A stretch of 64,000 nucleotides of DNA from Planctomycetia bacterium (GTDB lineage Bacteria > Planctomycetota > Planctomycetia > Pirellulales > Thermoguttaceae), in contig JAUNSJ010000013.1 in assembly GCA_030539295.1 (NCBI GenBank), positions 36,584 to 100,583 of the forward strand, in the 5' to 3' direction. The translations under genes were made by a program, and so were the position numbers. Positions 27,401 to 34,796 of the stretch are shown one piece after another (position 1 is the first letter of the stretch; each line of letters begins with the position of its first letter). The notes beneath the pieces were generated by a model that was not told the origin of the DNA, searched no databases, and was given only the letters and a program-made list of their open reading frames with translations.

Positions 27401-29103
27401 TTATGACCGGCGACCTGGACGACGCTTACGATATGTATTTCTCTTACTGCCGCATGGGCCAGGAAGAGGGCAACATGTCAGCGACGTACAATCTGTGTCG
27501 CATATCGTTAAATCGGGTCTTTTGGCTGCAGATTAAGAATCGTGTTCCCGAGGCGCGGCGCATTTTGACGAATTCGCTCCCGCTTTTAAAGCGGTGCATG
27601 GCGGCCGGCTATCCGGATGCCGAACTCTTGCACGGTAAGACGCTCAGCTTTCTGGCACGCTTTCAGAGCGAGATGGGCGAAACGGCTCTGGCAGCTCAGA
27701 ACGCCGAGGCGGCCATGAAGATTTTCCGAAAATACACGACCGACGAGACGAATCTTGAACTGACGCAGTACCGGGCCGATACGTTGCGACTGCTCGGCTC
27801 CGTCTATCGCAAGCGGCAGGAGCCGAAACGCAGTATCGACTGCTATCGAGACGCGGCCGATCTCTTTCTCCAACTTGCGGAAAAAGGCTCTCACGACGAG
27901 TTACGCTTCTCCGTCGCCGAAGTCCACTTCCTCAGGGCTCAAGTCTATATTGAGGACCCCGCGGTCATGAATAGCAACTCCGCGCTGGCCGCGCTTGAGA
28001 CCGGATGGGAAATCTATCTGCAAGTCCCGGAAACCTACCGAATCGATATGATTCGCAAGACGCTCGACCTCTGGTCCGAACTGCTCCGGGAAGCCATGCG
28101 GCAGGGCAAGGAGTCACTTATCGTCCGGCTCGCGGACATGATCGATACCTGTTGTGAGAAATTCACGCAGGAAATTCCGGCGGAGAAAATCCCCTTTGTT
28201 ATTGATCTGGAGATGAACGTTGCCGCGACTTATGTGACTACCGGACGACTCGACACCGGGAGTCAGGTCCTCGACCACGTCAAGAATTTCTGCGATCGGG
28301 GCAAGAAGGAGTTCATCGACCACGACGCTGTCAATGACCTCTTCCTGACCCAGTGTGCGCTGGCTGTTATGGAGGTCTGGATTGCCTGGGAACGTCGGGA
28401 TTACGTTGCGGCCCGGGAAGCGGCTGCGCGGATACGCCCGGAAATAGAGTTCCGGCTCAATGCCCTGCGTCTCGAATTGCGTCGCGACTATACAGAGGAG
28501 GTCGATGCCTGGTATCACACGCTTAACGGGCACTACCTGAATTTACGCATGAACGACGCTGTGGCTCTACTCGATTCCGGCCAGGCAAAAGAGGCACTAC
28601 TGGAACTTGACAGTCTGCGCGATCTGGCGTTCGATATGCTCGACTCGCAGGTGGATATTCTTTTAACGTACGCAACGATTCAGTCGAATCGAAGTGATAC
28701 ATTGCGACGTCTTCACATGCCGGAGCGAGCCGTCTCGACGGCCGATATTGCCATAGAGATTCTGGAAGCGTCTTCGCAGCGGGGCACGCCTCTGGTCGAT
28801 GGTCTGCTGGCCGAAGCGTTGCGATTTCGCGCAGTTGCCAAGTGGCATTCGGGTTATTTGGAGGACGCGATAACCGACGCACAGCGAAGTGTGCTGCTCC
28901 TGCGCACGCTTTACGATAAGGGTGCCGGCTTCGTTGCTCCCGAATTGGGCCGTTCGCTCTTCGTACGTGGCCGACTCCTCTACGCGAACAAGCAGGTCCC
29001 CGAAGCCGACGCCGACCTCAATCGCGGCATTGCCATGTTCCGCGAACGCGTAACTCTCGGCCAGCGCCATTTCCTCAAGCAGCTCAAGGAATTCATTCCG
29101 TAA
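24493..29103 (+). CDS. Giant tetratricopeptide-repeat protein
   Basis: 1536 aa, almost entirely helical, with many TPR-like units (for example YYRMSAYAWKDL, AHQCFREALAW, ALVLDALGRKEEAKEAI, YRDAADLFLQLAEKG, AVSTADIAIEILE). Residues about 85-175 are a highly charged, probably disordered segment with KKGKKARKKKRKR followed by acidic runs, and another acidic stretch lies at about 755-785. There is no signal peptide, so it is likely cytoplasmic. TPR arrays are scaffolds for protein complexes. The ATG is preceded by GGAAGG. It is transcribed alone, and a dispersed repeat begins 20 bp after its stop. The specific role cannot be inferred. Confidence 0.85.
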   Translation: MSFDDIFADIFPKKEPEIQAPKPNPCPDTCQILDELLTYLPEKDENTPQLYADVNPMPFLNKSNQGQKLEESNGEDDGAVSHDFDPFDFLSRRKNGPFKKGKKARKKKRKRGSTVPTDPDFDEEAFLEEYGEFLIDGGKKKSNDDAPDNGESDDGNDEEWDAESNKEFSFNPDDVTREKIDELRDRVARGDLHLRGDLAHMLALYTSDPTLPLPSEEIQQLLNEALELLNTLIEEGELEYRGSYAKVLLNQAACLVTEGESPISMTPITNTINYINGLINGVDDQNELQFLLAMAYRIQSAYYMRNDLPSAGLTSLLESEKIWDELATTGDVEYLSSQASVYADIADTMMSIGDNEGAVEYYRMSAYAWKDLDDDDPTALPECVNALNRLAQCLKPLHRLTEASRVLDEALTLERLLAEEEPERYTSGLIQLLDAKCEYYYKLSSYGEVIKIQKEISDSYERFQATRNSPITPETCRTRGEMIRKKGIAYQSAEQYRSAHQCFREALAWVWQMKTLYAVDIRYMATAIGLDESMTYFSEGYYQDAYDIVVRLERLIQVMTSEKTAAQYPVIYPHILLHTAEVCEKLGRLDEAGSMLDRYLEYWQEIVEDEGYVQWTDTLATACNKRVDFALRHKGDLNRALDDAIKSRRLLRALVEDEGKNQGERYQNAIRNHALVLDALGRKEEAKEAIRSCFAPMVTFINRENWGRLREFAELGLALLALYEEGTPDDDMVAVCDKLLADLDGMERVFEKAFTPPGEEDDDDLSDESSPEASPEEQARIEKELTELLRSNKDLIGKILRSKDIDNDDSLDINELFELDKKLNSIPVLEPRKKKKPHLSEDPLADQKKMLIAEMFEEARTRIRCARLDYKEERTETQAVAKSLGAMIDRALAQVLHGNRDMCDTLYSYVCEYVKLQMMLIDPQTGVNKLDDLVRDMRYRKSFDRSYHFHEKYCAFFELYTHLLEHGEGLMTGDLDDAYDMYFSYCRMGQEEGNMSATYNLCRISLNRVFWLQIKNRVPEARRILTNSLPLLKRCMAAGYPDAELLHGKTLSFLARFQSEMGETALAAQNAEAAMKIFRKYTTDETNLELTQYRADTLRLLGSVYRKRQEPKRSIDCYRDAADLFLQLAEKGSHDELRFSVAEVHFLRAQVYIEDPAVMNSNSALAALETGWEIYLQVPETYRIDMIRKTLDLWSELLREAMRQGKESLIVRLADMIDTCCEKFTQEIPAEKIPFVIDLEMNVAATYVTTGRLDTGSQVLDHVKNFCDRGKKEFIDHDAVNDLFLTQCALAVMEVWIAWERRDYVAAREAAARIRPEIEFRLNALRLELRRDYTEEVDAWYHTLNGHYLNLRMNDAVALLDSGQAKEALLELDSLRDLAFDMLDSQVDILLTYATIQSNRSDTLRRLHMPERAVSTADIAIEILEASSQRGTPLVDGLLAEALRFRAVAKWHSGYLEDAITDAQRSVLLLRTLYDKGAGFVAPELGRSLFVRGRLLYANKQVPEADADLNRGIAMFRERVTLGQRHFLKQLKEFIP

Positions 29104-29123
29104 TACCCCGTTCCCACCTGCTA

Positions 29124-29375
29124 ACGTTCCCGACTGCTTGCAGGTCGGGAACCAGCAACAACGAAAACTATCTGCCATCACACCGTCCCAGCAATAACGC
29201 ATAAAACAGGTTCCCACCACCAGAGGCTGCCCCCCGCGCAAGCGCGACCGATTCTGAAGCGGGACCTCTGCGTCCCTTCGCGAACTCTGCGTGCTATATA
29301 ATTCCTTAAAATGGAACAGGTTACGAAAATAACATTCCATCTCAAATACACACTCTCACGACGGTTTATTTTTTA
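29124..29375 (+). repeat. Dispersed intergenic repeat, copy A
   Basis: About 250 bp closely similar to 33976-34255 in the same orientation. Shared stretches include CGGGAACCAGCAA-AACGAAAAC, CAATAACGCATAAAACAGG followed by TTCCCACCACCAGAGGCT, CGCGCAAGCGCGACCGA, GAAGCGGGACCTCTGCG, and the end GACGGTTTATTTTTT-GCGCG. The internal inverted repeat CGCGCAAGCGCG is conserved. No transposase is present, so it behaves like a non-autonomous element. Confidence 0.8.
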
Positions 29376-29447
29376 GCGCGTGAAGAATTGCGGACGGTTG
29401 GCCGAATGCGCCGCACGCAGGGTCTGTTGCATGGGGCGGGCGGCTTA

Positions 29448-29515
29448 CTCGTTTCGTTATTGCTGGGTCGCGACCTGCGGGCAGTCGCTCCCTGTCAGGG
29501 ACAGGCAAAACTTTT
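29448..29515 (-). repeat. Partial copy of the dispersed repeat (reverse orientation)
   Basis: TTTCGTTATTGCTGGGTCGCG-ACCTGC-GGCAGTCG resembles the reverse complement of the first 45 bp of copies A and B. Confidence 0.5.
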
Positions 29516-29538
29516 TTCAATATTTTTTTAAAAAACGC

Positions 29539-29567
29539 TTGACAAATTTTTAACGGTATGATACAAT
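29539..29567 (+). promoter_or_regulatory. Consensus promoter of the GntR/FCD regulator gene
   Basis: TTGACA (29539-29544), a 17-nt spacer and TACAAT (29562-29567). The predicted start point falls inside the operator that follows. Confidence 0.85.
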
Positions 29568-29572
29568 TAAAC

Positions 29573-29596
29573 GTATACACAAAATACAGTGTATAC
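29573..29596 (+). promoter_or_regulatory. Operator-like inverted repeat at the transcription start
   Basis: GTATACAC (29573-29580), 8 nt, GTGTATAC (29589-29596): a perfect inverted repeat. The right half is part of TGTATACA, which resembles sites of FCD-type GntR regulators (TTGTATACAA-like). The position just downstream of the -10 box predicts autorepression. Confidence 0.75.
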
Positions 29597-29697
29597 ATTA
29601 ACAGGAATTTTTCGATTGTTTTACTGTTATTCCTTGTTAATAAATGACTTAGAAAACAGCGAGAACAAACGGCAACCGTGGCCAGAGAAAGTGTGTT

Positions 29698-30432
29698 GTG
29701 AAAAAACCGGCGAGAGAAACAGTATACGAATACATATACGGCAAGATATTATGTGGTTCACTGCCGCTGGGTGCACGTCTGACCGAGGTCGGAATTGCCA
29801 CGGAACTCGGTGTCAGCCGCACGCCGGTGCGTGAGGCCCTTGCCCGACTGGTGCATGAGGGCCTGGCGGTTAATGTGCCGGGAGAAGGTATCTTCCTTCG
29901 CGAAAGTAACCGACACGACCTGGAAGAATTGTTCCAGATGCGAACGATTTTTGAAGTTTTCGCCATTCGGGAAGCGGCCACAAAACTTACGCCAAGCCTG
30001 CGTGAGCGTTTGACTGATTCCGTTGACGTCCTGCGGCAGATCGCCGTGGAGATTCGCGACGGGAGTACACGAACCAACGAAGAGCGATGGCGCGATGTCT
30101 GTCAGGCGGAACTGAATTTTCACCTGAGCATTATTAAGGCAACCGGGAACGACCGCCTTCTCCGCTGCTATTCGGATACTGTGCTACTGGTCCAGACCAT
30201 TTGCTGTTTCGAGATCGCGTCGATGCTGACCTACTCGGAAGCCGTTCACAATTACTATCAGCACCGGCGTATTTTAGCTATTATGCGAAGTGGCAACGTC
30301 GACAAGGCGGAAAAAGCGATTCGAAAACATTTACAACTCGGTTTGGGTGAGGCACTCAAGCAATACGACGCCAATCATCCGGACCCCCAGAAGCCGGAAC
30401 CGGCTTCCGTTTGGATGGAAGTATTACGCTAA
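29698..30432 (+). CDS. GntR-family regulator, FadR/FCD subfamily
   Basis: A 244-aa DNA-binding regulator with GTG start at 29698. The winged helix-turn-helix occupies residues about 5-70 (GARLTEVGIATELGVSRTPVREALARLV). The FCD ligand domain (about 85-225) has the expected metal-binding histidines in ELNFHLSIIK, YYQHRRIL and IRKHLQLGL. Members respond to small organic acids or sugars and usually control sugar-acid or amino-acid catabolism. Autoregulation is suggested by the inverted repeat across its own start point. The nearby glycosidase-like gene (32365) is a candidate target, but no second copy of the operator was seen before it. Confidence 0.92.
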   Translation: MKKPARETVYEYIYGKILCGSLPLGARLTEVGIATELGVSRTPVREALARLVHEGLAVNVPGEGIFLRESNRHDLEELFQMRTIFEVFAIREAATKLTPSLRERLTDSVDVLRQIAVEIRDGSTRTNEERWRDVCQAELNFHLSIIKATGNDRLLRCYSDTVLLVQTICCFEIASMLTYSEAVHNYYQHRRILAIMRSGNVDKAEKAIRKHLQLGLGEALKQYDANHPDPQKPEPASVWMEVLR

Positions 30433-30514
30433 TACGACCGGACACACATTTTTTTGAAAGTGGGAATGGCTCTCACTTTCACACAATCAACCATTCTCAA
30501 TAAGGAGACGCGGC

Positions 30515-31656
30515 ATGAAAAAGAATTGGAAACAAGCGACACGAAATTTGGTAATCTGCGGGGGGGGGGGGCTTTCCGTCGTTTAAGGAAACTTCTCGCC
30601 TTTACCTTGGTGGAGCTTCTGGTAGTCATTGCGATTATCGGAATTTTAATCGCCTTGCTCCTGCCTGCTGTGCAGGCGGCACGCGAAGCTGCCCGACGCA
30701 TGCAGTGCACGAACAATCTCAAACAGATTGGTGTTGGCCTACACAACTATCACGATACGAATTTCGCCTTCCCGGCAATGGGAGGTTATCGTGGTAACCC
30801 TGCCGGCGACACGTTTAATTTTTGGGCTTTTCATTACGCGATCTTACCCTTCTGTGAACAACAGGCAAGGTATGAAGCGATTAAAAACAGTTCTGTCACA
30901 GGCAATGACAGAATTCCTGGTGGTTCTGGAGTGTTCGAGGCCACTGAAGGAGTTATCCCCTACGCCTATTGTCCTTCTGAACCAAATAAAGAGACATTAG
31001 AACGTACCAAATATGAGTCTCGCGGCAACTATATGGGATGTGTGGGCGACAGTCAGAAGTTCACTCTTGACGCTACGAAATTTCCTTTGAAAACGACGGC
31101 GGACCTTCGTGGATTCTTCCGTGATCTTCTCGTTTGGACAACTTTTGCCAGCCTTACCGATGGGTCATCGAATACAATAGCGGCATCGGAAAGAGGATTG
31201 GCTCAGTTTGGCGAACGACTTGTTAAGGGAAATATTGTCGTCTTGACCACTTCCGTTGTGCCAGCAACCTGTATGTCAAAAAAGCCATCCGAAGCCGCCT
31301 ATCCCAGCTCTGTTACGGTGAGTGAGAATAGCCTCACTTGTGAGTCTTTATGGTATGGTCTTCCGCACAGTATGTACTTTCATACGATTCTTCCTCCGAA
31401 TTCCCCTTCTTGCTGGCTGGATGATTATAATGATTCAATTGCCAGTGCGTCGAGCTATCATAGCGGTGGGGTCAATGTTTTACTTGCAGATGGCTCGGTT
31501 CGGTTTGTAAGCGACACGGTGAATGCATTATCACCCGTAGCTTCTGGCGCCGACGACCCCTATAATGACGGTACGGAAGTAAAGTCGGGTAAAAGTCCAT
31601 ATGGCATATGGGGAGCGATGGGAACTCGTAATGGCGGTGAAACGGCTTCCCTATAG
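30515..31656 (+). CDS. DUF1559 prepilin-like protein, frame interrupted by a 12-G tract
   Basis: The ATG at 30515 has a good ribosome site (AAGGAG) and reads [19 protein letters not shown], then in the sequence as given continues LSVV and stops. One added G (13) or two fewer (10) would join it to the downstream frame: [23 protein letters not shown], a complete prepilin-type N terminus followed by [33 protein letters not shown], the classical DUF1559 start. The remaining about 380 residues are intact to 31656, including [19 protein letters not shown] near the end. So this is either a phase-variable gene in the OFF state or a homopolymer sequencing error. A longer frame from 30454 without ribosome site is not a convincing alternative. 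Confidence 0.8.
30560..30571 (+). repeat. Homopolymer of 12 G in the DUF1559 coding start
   Basis: Twelve consecutive G begin 45 bases after the ATG. Length changes here switch the reading frame of the DUF1559 gene. Confidence 0.9.
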
Positions 31657-31754
31657 TCCTTGAATCAAGCTTTGCCATTCTTCAGACTGGTATTTTCCAG
31701 TTTTGTACCGGTGTGCAGAATGGCAATACTCACGTTTATGCAAAGAGGTATACA

Positions 31755-32267
31755 ATGAATTCCAGAAATTTGGTGTTTTATTTAGTATTTACTGCCGGTC
31801 TGCTTACTCTTGGTTGTAACGAGTCTCTGCCCGAAGGGATAAACAAAGTCATTCCTGTTAAGATAAAAGTTCTCTTGGATGGATCACCTTTACCTGAGGC
31901 AGACATACAACTTTTTGGGAGCGATGCAGTAGCGGGAATCGCCATTTCGGGCCAGACCAACACGGAAGGCGTTGCCGTCTTACGAAGTGTGAAGGGGAAC
32001 TGGATCAAAACAGGAGCACCTACTGGCAATTACAAAGTTACTATTCAAAAAGTAATGCCAGTAAAAGGCGAGAAAAGTGCGGCTGAAATTGAATCAATGA
32101 GTATAGAAGAAAAAAAAGCTTACTATGTACAAATTAGTCAGGCAAGGCAAAAAGCTGAGTTGCCATTTCCGAAAACCTATACTTCCAGTAAGACGACTCC
32201 CTTGACACTCGAAATTGACGATTCGTCAGTGGAAATACCCCTCAGTCTGGACAGTGTTTCTAAATAA
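31755..32267 (+). CDS. Small lipoprotein following DUF1559 gene
   Basis: A 170-aa protein starting at 31755, where AAAGAGG lies five bases before the ATG. The signal sequence ends in the lipobox LLTLGC (Cys about 21). The body contains IKVLLDGSPLPEADIQLFG and a TNTEGVAVLRS...TGAPTGNYKVTI segment, the pattern of a carboxypeptidase-regulatory-like beta-sandwich. Planctomycetes very often encode such a lipoprotein directly after a DUF1559 protein, so the pair probably works together at the cell surface. 98 bp after the DUF1559 stop. Confidence 0.8.
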   Translation: MNSRNLVFYLVFTAGLLTLGCNESLPEGINKVIPVKIKVLLDGSPLPEADIQLFGSDAVAGIAISGQTNTEGVAVLRSVKGNWIKTGAPTGNYKVTIQKVMPVKGEKSAAEIESMSIEEKKAYYVQISQARQKAELPFPKTYTSSKTTPLTLEIDDSSVEIPLSLDSVSK

Positions 32268-32364
32268 AACTACGCTTGCGTGGAAGAACATTGTCGCTAC
32301 ATCATTACCAACGTCGCGTTCAACGATAACAAATCAAGTACAAATGGATAAAAAAGGAGAAAAT

Positions 32365-33909
32365 ATGTTCAAGATAAAAAGACGACTCTGCCTGACGGCT
32401 GCAATTCTGTGTTTTGGAATGTTCTGCGCGGACTCCGTATTAAGTCAGGAAGCTTTGAATCTGGGCGACCAGCGAGAACTTTTTATTGACGATTATTTAA
32501 TCGGGGCTATGGAGAATGTGTGTCTGCAGGTCCATGAACCGAATCGTGAGAATCTTGTTGCTGTCCTTGACAAGCCCTGGGAAGGGAACGGCTGTATTTA
32601 TACGACAGTGCTCTACGACGAGGAAGCTAAGCTGTATCGACTTTATATGTCTACATGGAAAGTGGGTAACCCAACAGCGCAAATCACCATGTTGACCTCG
32701 CCGGACGGTATTAATTGGACGCGTCCTAATCTTGGCCTTTGGGATTATGAAGGAGTAAAAGATAATAATATTGTAGTAGGTCGTTTGGAATGGCCTGGCG
32801 GTAAGAGTGATTCGCCGGAAAACTTTTCGCCGTGTCTGGATACGAATCCGAATGCAACTCCGGACGCAAAGTATAAAGCAACCGGGTCGGGTATGAGGTG
32901 CAATGAGGGTGTTTGGGCCTATAAATCGCCTGACGCTGTGCACTGGTCGCCCATGCATAATGGACCTGTCTATGCGTCAGGTCACTTTGATTCCCAGAAC
33001 GTCTCTTTTTGGTCAGAGAAAGAACAAAAATATATTTTGTATTATCGCGTTAAGATTCCTTGCGGTGATGGTACTGAGAATTTTGTTCGGTGCGTATTCC
33101 GTGCAACTTCCGATGACTATATTAACTGGAAAAACGAAGGACAGATTCAATTCCCTGAAGAAGAAGGTCCGAATTTCCATGCACAATTTTATGTAAACCA
33201 GATTCGTCCTTACTATCGGGCCAAGCAACTTTATATAGGCTTTCCCGCGCGATATTGTGATAATGGCTTAACAGAATCGACAAAGCAGCTACCGAGTTGG
33301 GAGGAGCGCCAGGCCAGAATGTCACAGGAGGTCCGCTTTGCTACTGCTGTGACAGATACCGTTTTTATTACCAGTCGGGACGGCATCAATTTTCGACAGG
33401 GAAACGATGTTTTTTTACGGCCAGGCCTTCGCACAAAAGACAATTGGGCTTATGGGGATAATTACTTGGCGTGGAATCTCGTCGAGACGGACTCAACGGA
33501 AGAAGATTCCCCTCGCGAATTAAGCTTGTACGCTTCGGAATCCTATTTTACCGGTAATGATACTTCAATACGTCGTTACTCACTTCGTATTGATGGTTTC
33601 TGCTCAATACATGCAAAGCGTCAGCCGGGAACGGTTGTAACAAAACCGTTGACATTTTCGGGAAAGGAACTTACACTAAATTATCGAACCAGCGCGGCGG
33701 GCCTCGTGTATGTAGAAATTTGCGATGCGTCCGGGAACGTGATACCAGGATTCGAGAAAGAAAATTGTGACGTGCTCTATGGCGATTCGCTTGACCGGAT
33801 CGTCTCCTGGAAAGGTAGTAAAGACGTATCATCACTGGCCGGCAAAACAATAACGTTGAAATTTTACATGCAGGAAGCCGACGTTTACTCCTTAAAATTT
33901 AATCAGTAG
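32365..33909 (+). CDS. Exported five-bladed beta-propeller, glycoside hydrolase family 32/43/62-like
   Basis: A 514-aa protein from the ATG at 32365, which has AAAGGAG upstream; an open frame reaches back to 32215. Signal peptide LCLTAAILCFGMFCADSVLSQ, then LNLGDQRELFIDDYLIGAMENV, the typical planctomycete N terminus of these proteins. Propeller features include TSPDGINWTRPNLGL, YKSPDAVHWSPM, and ITSRDGINF. The C-terminal 100 residues form a beta-sandwich. Many homologues are annotated 'glycosyl hydrolase family 32' or 'hypothetical' without tested activity. It lies in the same block as the GntR/FCD regulator and is AT-richer than the core genes. Confidence 0.75.
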   Translation: MFKIKRRLCLTAAILCFGMFCADSVLSQEALNLGDQRELFIDDYLIGAMENVCLQVHEPNRENLVAVLDKPWEGNGCIYTTVLYDEEAKLYRLYMSTWKVGNPTAQITMLTSPDGINWTRPNLGLWDYEGVKDNNIVVGRLEWPGGKSDSPENFSPCLDTNPNATPDAKYKATGSGMRCNEGVWAYKSPDAVHWSPMHNGPVYASGHFDSQNVSFWSEKEQKYILYYRVKIPCGDGTENFVRCVFRATSDDYINWKNEGQIQFPEEEGPNFHAQFYVNQIRPYYRAKQLYIGFPARYCDNGLTESTKQLPSWEERQARMSQEVRFATAVTDTVFITSRDGINFRQGNDVFLRPGLRTKDNWAYGDNYLAWNLVETDSTEEDSPRELSLYASESYFTGNDTSIRRYSLRIDGFCSIHAKRQPGTVVTKPLTFSGKELTLNYRTSAAGLVYVEICDASGNVIPGFEKENCDVLYGDSLDRIVSWKGSKDVSSLAGKTITLKFYMQEADVYSLKFNQ

Positions 33910-33940
33910 ATGGAAATTTCTCTGTTTTACACGCCTTTAC

Positions 33941-33966
33941 TTGGGGGATTTTAAAAAATCCCCCAA
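33941..33966. terminator. Strong hairpin terminator
   Basis: TTGGGGGATTTT (33941-33952) pairs perfectly over 12 bp with AAAATCCCCCAA (33955-33966). Works as the end of the 30515-33909 transcript and possibly in both directions. Confidence 0.75.
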
Positions 33967-33975
33967 ACGTTATTA

Positions 33976-34255
33976 TCCCGTTCCCGACCTGCGAGCCGTC
34001 GGGAACGGGATAAGCGGTCGGGAACCAGCAATAACGAAAACAATCCGCCATCACGCCCCCACAGCAATAACGCATAAAACAGGTTCCCACCACCAGAGGC
34101 TCCCCCCGCGCAAGCGCGACCGACTCCGAAGCGGGACCTCTGCGGTCCCCCGCGAACTCCGCGTGCTACATAAATCATGAATACAAAATGAGTTATAGAC
34201 ACTGTGCCCGGTATCAAACACTCTCCCTTATGACGGTTTATTTTTTTGCGCGCTG
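33976..34255 (+). repeat. Dispersed intergenic repeat, copy B
   Basis: Second full copy of the element at 29124-29375, same orientation. It begins with CCCGACCTGC-AGCCGTCGGGAACG and ends with ATGACGGTTTATTTTTTTGCGCG. The region after the CTGCGTGCTA-ATAA segment diverges more. Confidence 0.8.
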
Positions 34256-34359
34256 AGGGACGCGAAGGAGCGCGGAGGGCTTCGGGAAATAACGTGGGGA
34301 TGGTTTTGGTTTGCGTTAGGGATCGGGTTGGAATTTGCGTGCGGCCTACATTTTTGGCC

Positions 34360-34387
34360 TTGACAAAACAAGATTCGTGCATATAAT
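34360..34387 (+). promoter_or_regulatory. Promoter upstream of the radical SAM gene
   Basis: TTGACA (34360-34365), a 16-nt spacer and TATAAT (34382-34387). The leader to the ATG at 34797 is about 400 nt and contains the 12-G tract. Confidence 0.7.
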
Positions 34388-34547
34388 CAAATTGTGTCGT
34401 TGGTGCGGGGCGTACTGCCTTTTTGTTTATTCGCTGCGTAATTTTTTGCGTGGCAATAGGTTACGAAGCCGCTTCGGCCAAGAGGGGATTTTTTATACGG
34501 GAGCTGCAATGGTAAAAGCCATGTTTTGTACCTCACCTTGACAACTT

Positions 34548-34559
34548 GGGGGGGGGGGG
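34548..34559 (+). repeat. Homopolymer of 12 G in the radical SAM leader
   Basis: Twelve consecutive G, the same length as the tract at 30560. It lies in untranslated leader about 240 nt before the start codon. Confidence 0.9.
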
Positions 34560-34796
34560 CAATCTAGCCCGACACTTTCAGGCAGGTTTACTGACCTTGC
34601 CGGTCCTTTCTTTTTTCTTGACCGACTCGCTCCTGTCCAAGACCACGAAGTCTTGCTCTGTCTTCATTTGCGTCTCGAAAAAACTCTGTTTAAAGCGAAA
34701 ATATCCTTGTGACCGCCGCTGTTTCGACTCTGGCGTGTCCCATCCGCGACCTTTATCAACAAATTTCACCCTTAATTTGACCTGGGGAGTATGTTC

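Larger units (their letters stand above)
29104..29697. other. Intergenic region with dispersed repeats and the gntR-type promoter
   Basis: No protein gene supported. It contains a full copy of the dispersed repeat, a partial reverse copy, then the promoter and operator of the following regulator. Confidence 0.7.
33910..34796. other. Intergenic region: terminator, dispersed repeat, promoter, G tract
   Basis: No gene supported in nearly 900 bp. It holds the hairpin at 33941, repeat copy B, a promoter at 34360 and a 12-G run at 34548, and ends with the ribosome site of the radical SAM gene. Confidence 0.7.

Noticed and set aside
30454..30514. Upstream ATG at 30454 as the true start of the second DUF1559 gene
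   Set aside because: It gives an in-frame protein but has no ribosome site and adds a non-conserved extension, while the ATG at 30515 has AAGGAG and a normal prepilin leader in the other frame.
33941..34180. 80-codon frames inside both copies of the dispersed repeat
   Set aside because: Reading frames are not maintained between the two copies beyond a short stretch, so the element is unlikely to be coding.
34388..34796. Cobalamin or other riboswitch in the radical SAM leader
   Set aside because: No B12-box or other recognised aptamer consensus; only weak hairpins.
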